Below, piece after piece: positions 10,536 through 21,890 of a stretch of 64,000 nucleotides of DNA (position 1 is the stretch's first letter; each line of letters opens with the position of its first letter). The stretch is from NCBI RefSeq assembly GCF_022808915.1, contig NZ_JAKZFS010000004.1:362527-426526 (forward strand), written 5' to 3'. Below the pieces are notes generated by a model. It worked only from the letters and a program-made list of their open reading frames with translations. It did no database searches and had not been told where the DNA came from. The stretch is from Fundidesulfovibrio terrae (lineage in GTDB: Bacteria > Desulfobacterota > Desulfovibrionia > Desulfovibrionales > Desulfovibrionaceae). Made by a program: the position numbers and the translations under genes.

Positions 10536-12163
10536 GCGGCGCGCGGCCCCTCGCCGTCTACGTCTCCCCGGGCCTGGCCGCCTGGCTGGACGCCTTGCCC
10601 TTCGAGACGCTCATCGTCACTCCCGGTCCGGGCATTTTTGATCTGGCCGCCGAACTTGAAACCCGGGGCGTCACCCCGGACGTCATCATCCAGGACGAGG
10701 TGCTCGCCCCGCGCACCCTGCTCAAAGGCCTGGAGAAGTTCCGCTGCCCCAAGCTGTTCTGGAGCAGGGACCCGCACCTGAACCACTATTGGCAGGCCCC
10801 TTACGCCGGACTGTTCGACGCCGTGGCCAGTACCCAGAAGGCGCAGGCCGGGCCACTGGCCCAGGCCTGCGCGGGCCCCGCCGCCTGGATCACCTGGAGC
10901 GAGACCCCGGGGCCGTGGGTTCCTCACTCCCGCAGAGCGCACGGCGCAGCCTTCGTGGGGCGGGTGACGCAGTTTCGGCCGCTTCGGCGCATGTTCACGG
11001 AACTGCTTCTGTCCCGGCATCCCATCCGGGTGGAGACGGACATCCCCCACCCCGAGGTTCCCGGCGTGTACGCTCAGGCCCGCCTGGCCCCCAACGAATC
11101 CATCCTGGGGGAGACCACCCACCGCCTTTTCGCGGCCACGGCCCAGGGCTGCCTAGTGCTGGAGCCCGCGCGCGACAACGGATTGGAGGAACTCTTCGAG
11201 CCCGGCCGGGAGGTCGTCACCTACGAGGACGGCCTGGAGCTTCTGGAGGTCATGGCCTTCTACTCCCGGCGGGACGGGCTGGCCGAGAAGATGGGCCGGG
11301 CCGCCTGGGAGCGCTGCGGGCACGACCATCGGCCCGAAAACAGACTCGTGTCCCTGGGAGAGCTGGCCCACCGGGCCGCGCCCCGCTCCCCGAGCGCCCG
11401 GGAGCACCGCAGACTGCTGGCCCTGGCCGCCGCGCACTGCCTGGAATCCTCGCTTCTGCCCGGCCGCCTGGAGGATGTCCTGGACCTCCTGGAGGAATTC
11501 CAGGACGATCCCGAATGCGTCACGGCGGCGCTTCGCCTGCTGACTTGGGCCGGCCAGCCGCGGCAGGCCCTGTCGCTGGCCGCCTTGCTCGCATCGGCCG
11601 GATTCGCCCCCGGCGACGTCTCTTTTCAGGTGTGCCTGTGCGTCCTGTTCCTGCGCCAGGATAAATTCGAGCTGGCCCGGGCCGCGTTTGGCGCGTTCGC
11701 GGCCGCCTCAGGCGAACCGGCCGGGGAGGCCGTCACCCCGGCCGGCCTATACGCCGTCCTGGGGGACAGGCTGGCCCGCCGCGGCCGGCGCTGGCGGCCC
11801 GGATTCCCCTTCGATCCGCAACGCCACCTCCCGGCCACGGCCAGCGAGTGCTACCTCCTGAGCCTGACGCATACGCCGGGCAACCTGCCCGTGCTGCGCA
11901 AAGCCGAGGCCCTGCTGCGCGACCTGCCCGGAAGCGAGCTGGCCCGCATGGCCTACCTCTCCGAGATGTCGCTTCGAAACCGCGAGGATTTCCGCCTGGG
12001 CATGTCCCTGGGCCTTGCCGACCTGCGGGCCTTCCGGGTGGACGCGGGCCTGGACGAGCTGCGCCTGGCCCGCGAGCAGGCGCTGGCCAAAGGCAAGGCG
12101 GCGGCCTTCGAGGCGGCCCTGGCCGCTCGCGACCCTTCGGGGCGCATCCGGGCGGCGCTGTGA
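10532..12163 (+). CDS. CgeB-like glycosyltransferase with C-terminal helical extension
   Basis: 543 aa. Residues ~1-275 resemble the CgeB/Glyco_trans_1_2 GT-B group: VIIQDEVLAPRTLLKGLEKF, KLFWSRDPHLNHYW, then APNESILGETTHRLFAATAQGCLVLEP and GLEELFEPGREVVTY, the C-terminal donor-binding half found in CgeB. Residues ~290-540 are alpha-helical and TPR-like. The ATG at 10532 overlaps the tag stop (ATGA), fixing the start. In Desulfovibrio-type genomes such proteins are often in flagellin or surface glycan clusters; the substrate here is unknown. A second, shorter CgeB-like gene is at 19272-20276. Confidence 0.72.
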   Translation: MSGARPLAVYVSPGLAAWLDALPFETLIVTPGPGIFDLAAELETRGVTPDVIIQDEVLAPRTLLKGLEKFRCPKLFWSRDPHLNHYWQAPYAGLFDAVASTQKAQAGPLAQACAGPAAWITWSETPGPWVPHSRRAHGAAFVGRVTQFRPLRRMFTELLLSRHPIRVETDIPHPEVPGVYAQARLAPNESILGETTHRLFAATAQGCLVLEPARDNGLEELFEPGREVVTYEDGLELLEVMAFYSRRDGLAEKMGRAAWERCGHDHRPENRLVSLGELAHRAAPRSPSAREHRRLLALAAAHCLESSLLPGRLEDVLDLLEEFQDDPECVTAALRLLTWAGQPRQALSLAALLASAGFAPGDVSFQVCLCVLFLRQDKFELARAAFGAFAAASGEPAGEAVTPAGLYAVLGDRLARRGRRWRPGFPFDPQRHLPATASECYLLSLTHTPGNLPVLRKAEALLRDLPGSELARMAYLSEMSLRNREDFRLGMSLGLADLRAFRVDAGLDELRLAREQALAKGKAAAFEAALAARDPSGRIRAAL

Positions 12164-12167
12164 GGGG

Positions 12168-12500
12168 TCAGGCGGCGAGCTTGAGGGCCGCCACTCCGGC
12201 CACGATCAGCGCCACGCCGAGGATGCGCAAAAGGCCTGCCGGGTCTCCGTAGAACGCGAGCCCCACCAGGAACGTCCCGGCCGCGCCGATCCCCGTCCAG
12301 ACCGCGTAGGCCGTGCCCATGGGGATGACCTTCTGGGCCTGCAGCAGCAGAAAGCCGCTCACGGCCATGCACACCACGGCTATGACCACGCCCAGGACGG
12401 TTCTGCCCGGCGTGTACGTCATTTTCAGTCCCACCGGCCAGCCGATCTCGAAGAGGCCGGCGCAAATCAGATAGGTCCAGGCAACCTGCACTGTCGGCAT
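12168..12500 (-). CDS. SMR exporter of the Gdx/SugE (guanidinium) subtype
   Basis: 110 aa with four membrane segments. The family glutamate is in AGLFEIGWPVGLKM (segment 1), and the segment 3 signature is GTAYAVWTGIGAAGTFLVG. The combination E-x-x-W-x-V-G-L-K with G-T-A-Y-A-V-W-T-G-I-G is that of Gdx (formerly SugE), which exports guanidinium in exchange for protons, rather than the polyaromatic-cation subtype EmrE. The start ATG at 12500 has GGAG upstream. The gene is inserted antiparallel between the glycosyltransferase and methyltransferase genes, ending 4 bases from the former's stop. I searched the 180 bases upstream for a guanidine riboswitch and did not find a convincing one, only a short ACGGG/CCCGT hairpin. 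Confidence 0.9.
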   Translation of the reverse strand: MPTVQVAWTYLICAGLFEIGWPVGLKMTYTPGRTVLGVVIAVVCMAVSGFLLLQAQKVIPMGTAYAVWTGIGAAGTFLVGLAFYGDPAGLLRILGVALIVAGVAALKLAA

Positions 12501-12680
12501 CGTCTCTCCTCGCGCCAAAGGGTGAAGATTTTTTAGCATACGGGTTTTCCCGTTGCGTGTCAGGCCCTGGCCCACGGCCTGCCTCGCACTACCGGACGTC
12601 TCGGGTGGCATGCATGTTGCTATTCACACCGCGCCAGCCCCCTGCGTCTCCGGGGAAATAGCCAGCGAGGTGCCCGACCG

Positions 12681-14120
12681 ATGGCCCGTACCCACAGAGT
12701 CTTCATTCCCGCAGCCCGGCTCGAGGAATTCTTCGCGCCCGTACGCGCCGTTCTCTCCGAGCGCGGCGTGCCCCTGCGCCTGGGCAGGCTCCGGCCCCGC
12801 CTGGAGCTGCCCGAACTGGCCTGCTTCGACCTGCGCGTGGCGGGTTCGGTCTGGCGAGGGCGCGCCCCCTACGTCTTTCCCCTCATGGCCACCATGGAGG
12901 ACATGTCCTATCCGCAAGAGGATGGAACGCCTTTGGAGTGCCTCCCCGGGGTGGACTGGGTGGTTCTCGGGGGCGATCCGGCACAATTTTCCCTGGCCCT
13001 GGGCCAGGCGTCGTCGATCTGCCGCCACGAAGCCGTGGAGCTGACGCCCTATTTCGAGGTGGCGGGTCCCCTGCCCAGGCAGCGTCAAGAATCGGACGTC
13101 ACGGTGCGCCTGCGCAAGAAATGGTATTTCGTCAACCATGCGGCCGTGACCAGCCATCTGGACCAGCTCCTGGCGCTGCCCGAGGAGCGCTGGCACGAGA
13201 CCGGCTACGTGGCTGTGCAGGACCATTTCGAGACTTTCCGGCCCTATATCGAGGCCCGTCTGGTCCGCGAACCCCGCGTGATCGTGGAGCTGGGCTGCGG
13301 CCTGGGACAGACCGCCAGGTCTCTGGCCTTGCGCTTTCCCGAGGCCCGGGTGGTGGGCCTGGACGTGAGCCGCGAATCGCTCCGGGTGGCGCGCGAGAAA
13401 TTCAGCCTTCCCAACCTGGAATTCCGCGAGTGCAACTTCGCCGACCCCTTCGCTTTCGACGACGGCTCCGTGGATCTGGCCGTCTCCTCCTCGGCCCTGA
13501 ACATCTCCGACAATCAGGCCGGGACGGCGGACGAGACGTTTCGCATCCTCTCGCCCGGCGGCCTCCTGGTGAACGGCTGCATTTTCGAGGCGTTCCACAG
13601 CTACTGGGACTTCCCCCAGAGCGCCTTCACGCCCACGCGCTCCAACCTTTTCCTGGCGGACTGGCTGGCCGCGGCGCAGCGACGGGAACTCGGCATGGAG
13701 CTCCACCACTGGACCCGGGCCATCTCCACCCACTATTTCGCCTCCGGCCGCCTGGCGGCTTTCGAGGGCGCCTTCAGCCGTTGGCAGGAGGGCGTGCGCC
13801 ACGAGCCCTTCGTCCCCTACGACTACGCCCAGTGCACCGGGTTCATGGTGGCTGGCGGGTCGGTGGCCACGCCCGAGGACCTCAAGGTCCCTCCGGCCCA
13901 CCACCTGGACGCCATGGAGGACATCCTGGCGGCCTGCGAACGCCTGGACCGGGCCGGGCGGGAACTCACGGACATGACCTGGCTCACGGTGGCCTCCTGC
14001 ACGGGGCTCTTCCCCGAAGCCGTGGGCTTTCTGGCCGCCTGCCTGCCGCGCGCCGCCGGAGTCATTCAAGGCGCTCTCGACACCAACCTGCTGCAATACA
14101 TCCGCCCCCAGGCGGCCTAA
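12681..14120 (+). CDS. SAM-dependent methyltransferase, first gene of a radical SAM cluster
   Basis: 479 aa. Residues ~1-180 are a domain of unknown fold containing AVTSHLDQLLALPEERWHETGY. Residues ~195-310 are a class I methyltransferase: VIVELGCGLGQTARSLA (motif I), VVGLDVSRESLRVAREKF (motif II), CNFADPFAFDDGSVDLAVSSSALN (motif IV). The C-terminal ~150 residues have several conserved-looking Cys/Tyr/His (YDYAQCTGFM) and no known motif. The next gene's ribosome site AAGGAG overlaps this gene's stop codon, so methyltransferase and both radical SAM proteins form one operon (gaps of 10 and 26 bases). The substrate is unknown; a modified peptide, cofactor or glycan are all possible. Confidence 0.82.
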   Translation: MARTHRVFIPAARLEEFFAPVRAVLSERGVPLRLGRLRPRLELPELACFDLRVAGSVWRGRAPYVFPLMATMEDMSYPQEDGTPLECLPGVDWVVLGGDPAQFSLALGQASSICRHEAVELTPYFEVAGPLPRQRQESDVTVRLRKKWYFVNHAAVTSHLDQLLALPEERWHETGYVAVQDHFETFRPYIEARLVREPRVIVELGCGLGQTARSLALRFPEARVVGLDVSRESLRVAREKFSLPNLEFRECNFADPFAFDDGSVDLAVSSSALNISDNQAGTADETFRILSPGGLLVNGCIFEAFHSYWDFPQSAFTPTRSNLFLADWLAAAQRRELGMELHHWTRAISTHYFASGRLAAFEGAFSRWQEGVRHEPFVPYDYAQCTGFMVAGGSVATPEDLKVPPAHHLDAMEDILAACERLDRAGRELTDMTWLTVASCTGLFPEAVGFLAACLPRAAGVIQGALDTNLLQYIRPQAA

Positions 14121-14130
14121 GGAGACAGCC

Positions 14131-15207
14131 GTGCGTTATCCTCAGCACACCACGATAATGAACAACGCCCTGTACCCTTCCATGGTCGCCAACCAGGTGG
14201 CGGAAGTGCCCACTTTCCCCCAGGAGATCATGCTCACCACCACCTTCAACTGCAACTACCGCTGCCGCATGTGCTTCCAGGGGCATTACGACAAGCGGGA
14301 GATGCCCTGGGAAATGGTGGAGAAGCTGCGCGACGCCTTTTATTTCGCCGACACCATGCAGATCATCGGCGGCGAGCCCATGATCTGGTCGCACTTCAAG
14401 GCCGCGGTGGCCCTGGCCAACCAGACCTCCACCAAGGTGCGCATCACCAGCAACGGCGCGCTCATGGACGAGGCCATGCGCCAGTTCATCATCGAGAACC
14501 AGGTCTTCAACATCAAGCTCTCGGCCGACGCGGGAAGCGCCGCCACCTACAAGTACATCCGGGGCGGCAACTTCATGCGCTTCGTGAACAACGTGCTGGA
14601 ACTCTCCAAGCTCAAGCTCTCCCACGGCGTGCAGTGGCCCATCCTGGAGTTCAACTTCGTGGCCCAGAAGTCCAACGTGGGCGAGCTGCCCAAGCTCCTG
14701 GCCCTGGCGGACTCCATCGGCATCTACCAGGTGAACGTCTACTACATGAACTGTACCCGCGAGGACTGGATCCACGAATCGCTCTACTTCCACCAGGACT
14801 ATGCCGACGAGTGCATGCACAAGGCGGCTGCGGCGGCCAAGCAGATCGGCATCCCCATCAACCTGCCCGCGCCCTTCGGCGTCCGGGACATCGAGGAGAC
14901 CCGGGTGTTCGCCAGCTGTTCCGAGCCCTGGCGGCTTCTCATGGTGAACATGGACGGGGAGTGCCAGATATGCTGCGGCGGAGCCCCGGTGATGGGCAAC
15001 CTCAACAATTCGGAATTCATGGAAATCTGGAACGGAGCGAATCTTACGGGGCTTCGCGCCGCGGTCAACGGGGAAAACAAGCCCGGATACTGCCGGAACT
15101 GTTTCGGCAAGATGCAGAAGCCGGACGCCATCTACACCCATTTTTCCAGGCCCCTGGCCGACAGGATCCTGGCCGGCGAGCTGGCCCCCGTCAGGGCCGC
15201 GTCCTGA
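14131..15207 (+). CDS. Radical SAM/SPASM protein, first of a tandem pair
   Basis: 358 aa. The radical SAM [4Fe-4S] motif is C41-x3-C45-x2-C48 (TFNCNYRCRMCFQ), followed by the SAM-binding IIGGEPM and SNGALM. The C-terminal ~100 residues are a SPASM-type auxiliary-cluster domain: CSEPWRLLMVNMDGECQICCGG, GNLNNSEFMEIWNG and CRNCFGK. SPASM enzymes modify peptides, proteins or small molecules, and the MoaA-like layout here is also found in glycan-associated clusters. The GTG start at 14131 has AAGGAG overlapping the previous stop. It is a clear paralogue of the following gene: its iron-sulfur cysteines have the same residue numbers and both contain TY-x-x-IRGGNF, ELKL/KLKL..GV and ESLYFHQ-[DE]-YAD. 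No precursor peptide gene is visible next to it. Confidence 0.88.
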   Translation: MRYPQHTTIMNNALYPSMVANQVAEVPTFPQEIMLTTTFNCNYRCRMCFQGHYDKREMPWEMVEKLRDAFYFADTMQIIGGEPMIWSHFKAAVALANQTSTKVRITSNGALMDEAMRQFIIENQVFNIKLSADAGSAATYKYIRGGNFMRFVNNVLELSKLKLSHGVQWPILEFNFVAQKSNVGELPKLLALADSIGIYQVNVYYMNCTREDWIHESLYFHQDYADECMHKAAAAAKQIGIPINLPAPFGVRDIEETRVFASCSEPWRLLMVNMDGECQICCGGAPVMGNLNNSEFMEIWNGANLTGLRAAVNGENKPGYCRNCFGKMQKPDAIYTHFSRPLADRILAGELAPVRAAS

Positions 15208-15233
15208 AGCGCGCGGGAAACACGGAGAACCAC

Positions 15234-16340
15234 ATGCAATACGCCCAGAACATCAAGGACCTGAACGAGCTGGCCAACAGCGTCTACATGACGAGCCACG
15301 TGGGCCGGGTGAATTCCTTCCCGGAATTCATCACCGTGATGCCCCTGGTGAAGTGCAACTACAATTGCGTCATGTGCGCCGAGTCCGAGCGCGACTCGGA
15401 CAAGGAGCTCTCGGAGCTTGCCCTGTCGCGGCTGGAGGAGGTGCTGCCGTTTGCGCGCACGCTCTTCATCACCGGGGGCGAGCCCCTGATGTACCCCCAT
15501 CTGGAGCGCCTGCTCCGGGCGGGCTCGCAGGCCGGGTGCGAGCTGTGGATGGTCTCCAACGGGTCGCTCCTGACCGAGAAGAAGCGCGAGATGCTCCTCG
15601 ACGCCGGGCTCTCCCAGGTGAAGATCAGCCTGGACGCCGCCACCCCCAAGACCTACCAGAAGATCAGGGGCGGCAACTTCCTTAAGGTGCTGGGCAACAT
15701 CGCGGCGCTCTCGGAGCTCAAGCTCAGGCGGGGCGTGCACCTGCCTTCCATCCAGTTGGGGTTCGTGGCTATGCGCTCCAATATCGCGGAGCTCGGGAAG
15801 CTGGCCGTCATCGCCGGAAACCTGGGCGTGGACTCCATCTACGTGTCCACCTGCACCATCCACCACGAGCACATGCTCGAGGAATCGCTCTATTTCCACC
15901 AGGAGTACGCCGACCACCACATGCTCAAGGCCATCGAGATGGCCCGGGCCGCCGGGGTGCGCCTGGAGCGCCCGCCCATGTTCTCGGAGCTGGCCGCCCA
16001 GGCGGCGCAGGCCGTGCACCAGGACCGCACCTCCGCCATGTGCCGCGAGCCGTGGAAGACCATCTTCGTCCGCTACGACGGCGCCGTGAACCTGTGCTGC
16101 GGCGGGGGAGGCAACTGCGGGAACCTGAACGACTCCAGCTTCTTTGATGTCTGGAACCACCCGGCCCGCGTGGTGGCCCGCGAGCGGGTCAACTCCCTTG
16201 ATCCGCTGCCGGCCTGCAAGGCGTGCCATACCGTGAAGCAGACCGCCACCAACATCTCCAGCCATATCCCGAGTCCCGAGCTGGCCCGCCTGGGAGAGGA
16301 ACGCTACGGCAAGGGCGCTCCCCTGAGCGAGGCGGTGTGA
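15234..16340 (+). CDS. Radical SAM/SPASM protein, second of a tandem pair
   Basis: 368 aa. The C41-x3-C45-x2-C48 motif (VKCNYNCVMCAE) is followed by FITGGEPLM and SNGSLL. The SPASM part has CREPWKTIFVRYDGAVNLCCGGGG, GNLNDSSFFDVW and CKACHTVKQ. The start ATG at 15234 has GGAG seven bases upstream; the frame is open far upstream (to 14271) but only by overlap with the previous gene. The two paralogues differ most in the last 60 residues and in the insertion around HHEHMLEESLYFHQEYADHHML. Their pairing suggests a heterodimer or two successive modifications of one substrate. A strong terminator follows 31 bases after the stop, closing the operon. Confidence 0.88.
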   Translation: MQYAQNIKDLNELANSVYMTSHVGRVNSFPEFITVMPLVKCNYNCVMCAESERDSDKELSELALSRLEEVLPFARTLFITGGEPLMYPHLERLLRAGSQAGCELWMVSNGSLLTEKKREMLLDAGLSQVKISLDAATPKTYQKIRGGNFLKVLGNIAALSELKLRRGVHLPSIQLGFVAMRSNIAELGKLAVIAGNLGVDSIYVSTCTIHHEHMLEESLYFHQEYADHHMLKAIEMARAAGVRLERPPMFSELAAQAAQAVHQDRTSAMCREPWKTIFVRYDGAVNLCCGGGGNCGNLNDSSFFDVWNHPARVVARERVNSLDPLPACKACHTVKQTATNISSHIPSPELARLGEERYGKGAPLSEAV

Positions 16341-16371
16341 GGCCGGGACGATCCCCGGCGAGTGTTCCCAT

Positions 16372-16403
16372 CCCCCCGTGCCGTGAGGCGCGGGGGGATT
16401 TTT
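16372..16403 (+). terminator. Rho-independent terminator of the radical SAM operon
   Basis: An 11-bp stem, CCCCCCGTGCC (16372-16382) / GGCGCGGGGGG (16387-16397) with loop GTGA, then ATTTTT. Confidence 0.88.
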
Positions 16404-16607
16404 CGTGGCGGGGGTGCGGGTTCGGGAAGGACCTGGCCCGGAGGCGAACGTCCGCCGGCCAGAGATCCGCTCCGGGAAGGCGACGCCGCAAAGGCGGGTT
16501 TACGCTTGACCTGCCATCGTATCTGATTCACAAATTATAAGATATCAATGGGGTTTTCCCCTGTGGGTGCGCACCGAACAACCCAACGGTCTCGAGAGCG
16601 ACGTATT

Positions 16608-19262
<2,655 letters not shown>

Positions 19263-19271
19263 AGGGCGCGG

Positions 19272-20276
19272 TCAGGAGCCCCGCCGGGCCTCGCGCAGAT
19301 AGGCCGCCTTCAGGAGCGGGTCCTCGGACGCCTCGGCCCAGTGCAGGTGCAGGGGCCTGAGCACCGAGCGGCGCAGCTCGTCCGCCAGCGCCAGCCGTTC
19401 CCGGTTCCCCCTGTCCAGCAAATCCGCCAGGAAACGCCCGCAGGCCGCCGCCCGGTGGGAGGCCCGATGGAAGGCGTCCACCTTGGCCATCCCGGCCGCG
19501 CCCATGGCCGCCGCCCTCTCCGGATTATCCAGCAGCAGGCGCGCCTTGGCCGCGCAGTCCGCTTCGTCGTCCGGGGCGTAGGCCATGAGGTCCACGCCGT
19601 CCTGGAAAAGCTCCGGAAAGCCGTTGCCTATGACGGGGGTGAGCAGGGGCTTGCCCATGGCCAGGGCCTCGAACACCCGGAAGTTGAGGTCGCCGCGCTC
19701 GGCCACGTTGAGGATCACCCGCCCGAGCGGGAAAAGGTCCTTGAAGTCGCCCCGGCGCACCGCGAGCCCCGGCAGCACGCGCGAAAGCCGTTCCAGGAAG
19801 GCGGCCCGGCCCGGCGTGGTCTGCGGGTCCACCGTGCCCGCGAAGAGCACGTCCCACTCGGGCTCGGCCGGGGTCCAGGGCATGAGCTCCCGGTTGGGGG
19901 CGTAGGCCGGGCTCCAGAGCAGGCGATCAAGGGCCAGGCGGCCCTCCGCGAAGCGGGGCAGGTCGTCCTTGAGGCCCACCAGGCAGGCGTCGAAGGCCTG
20001 GGCGTAGAGGGGATGCCAGGCGTGGATGTGGCTGTCCACGCTGTAGAAGACCGTGAGGCAGGGATAGTTTTCCAGGCCGAGGAAGGGCGGGGGATGGCTG
20101 CGGTCGCCCAGCACCAGCACGTCGGGCGCGCCGCCGCACAGGGCCGTGATCTGCTCCCAGGTGAAGATCCGGGGCTCGTGGTAGGAGTGGATGGAAAGCC
20201 GCCAGCCGGATTCGGCCAGGGACCCGGCGAAGTACTCCCTGCCGAACCAGGCCACCAGCCTGCCGCGCCCCGCCAC
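19272..20276 (-). CDS. CgeB-like glycosyltransferase at the end of the ftsEX operon
   Basis: 334 aa. It starts RLVAWFGREYFAGSLAESGW and contains PDVLVLGDRSHPPPFLGLENYPC, TVFYSVDSHIHAWHP, then WDVLFAGTVDPQTTPGRAAFLERL, RVILNVAERGDLNFRVFEALAMGKPLLTP and LFQDGVDLMAY. The last of these is the donor-side signature of the CgeB/Glyco_trans_1_2 group. The start is GTG at 20276, two bases inside the gap after the ftsX stop, with AGGGAG formed by the last ftsX codons; longer starts only read through ftsX. It is thus probably cotranscribed with nrdJ-ftsE-ftsX. The acceptor is unknown. It is homologous in type to 10532-12163 but without the helical C-terminal extension. Confidence 0.72.
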   Translation of the reverse strand: MAGRGRLVAWFGREYFAGSLAESGWRLSIHSYHEPRIFTWEQITALCGGAPDVLVLGDRSHPPPFLGLENYPCLTVFYSVDSHIHAWHPLYAQAFDACLVGLKDDLPRFAEGRLALDRLLWSPAYAPNRELMPWTPAEPEWDVLFAGTVDPQTTPGRAAFLERLSRVLPGLAVRRGDFKDLFPLGRVILNVAERGDLNFRVFEALAMGKPLLTPVIGNGFPELFQDGVDLMAYAPDDEADCAAKARLLLDNPERAAAMGAAGMAKVDAFHRASHRAAACGRFLADLLDRGNRERLALADELRRSVLRPLHLHWAEASEDPLLKAAYLREARRGS

Positions 20277-20278
20277 GG

Positions 20279-21144
20279 CTACTCCCTGGCGGCCAGCCAA
20301 CCGCCCAGGGCGGACATGACCACGGCCATGAGGGCCATGGCCGCCGTCTCCTCCAGGGGCAGGGGGCCGAGCTTGATCCACAGGGGCGGCTCGTAGAGCA
20401 CTCCGGACAGAAAGAACTGCACCGCTCGCAGGGCCGCAAGCCCGGCGCCGGCGCCGGCAAGTCCGGTCATCGCCGCGCTCACCGCCCAGGGCAGGCGCAC
20501 AAACCATTCCTGAGCGCCCACCAGGCGCATGATCTCAACCTCGGCCCGGCGGCCCTCCAGGCACAGCCGCGCCGCCAAGTAGGCCACCACGGCGATGGCC
20601 AGCGACAAAGACAGCGACAGGGGGATGAGCGCCGTGACCGAAAGCCCGCGCAGGGCTGTGGCCACGTCCAGCTGCATGGGGTTGATGCGCACTTTGTCCA
20701 CGCCCGGCAGGGCCTTCAGGCGCTCCAGGAATATCTGCGGCTGGCGCATGTCTTCGCTCAGCACGCGAAGCGAGGCCAGCCCCGTGGCGGGCAGGGGGCT
20801 CACATTCCCCATCCAGGAAAAGTCGAAGCCCGTGCCCAGGGATTTCTTCAGGCTCTCCAGGGCCTGGTCCGGGGTGAAGCCCACGAACTCGTCCACGCCG
20901 GGCATGGCCCGGATGGCGTCCCACTGCTTGCGCACCGCGGCCAGGTCCGAGCCGGGCTTCCAGTATATCTGGAACTGGGCGTGCCCCTGGTGGGCCTGGA
21001 GGTATTCGTCCAGGTTGGTCAGGAACATGCCGAAGGCCCCGGCCAAAAAGCAGGTAAGCCCGAGCGCCAGGGCGGACATGGCGTGCAGCCCCGGGCTGCG
21101 GACGATCTGGGTGAAGGCCCGGGACAGGGCGCGTTTGAAGAGGG

Positions 21145-21148
<4 letters not shown>
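20279..21148 (-). CDS. ftsX: Cell-division ABC transporter permease FtsX
   Basis: 289 aa. A short cytoplasmic N-terminus leads into membrane segment 1 (~22-43), an extracytoplasmic loop of ~125 residues (QIYWKPGSDLAAVRKQWDAIRAMPGVDEFVGFT...), and segments 2-4 (~172-195, ~220-245, ~265-285), the FtsX topology. With FtsE it links divisome state to activation of peptidoglycan hydrolases outside the membrane. Start and FtsE stop overlap as ATGA (21145-21148). It is slightly shorter than E. coli FtsX, which has a longer cytoplasmic N-terminus. Confidence 0.93.
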
Positions 21149-21876
<728 letters not shown>

Positions 21877-21890
21877 TGCCTACCGCCGCA

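Noticed and set aside
12501..12680. Guanidine riboswitch ahead of the Gdx-type exporter
   Set aside because: No ACGR-loop hairpin pair or guanidine-I core found in the minus-strand leader; only a short ACGGG/CCCGT hairpin.
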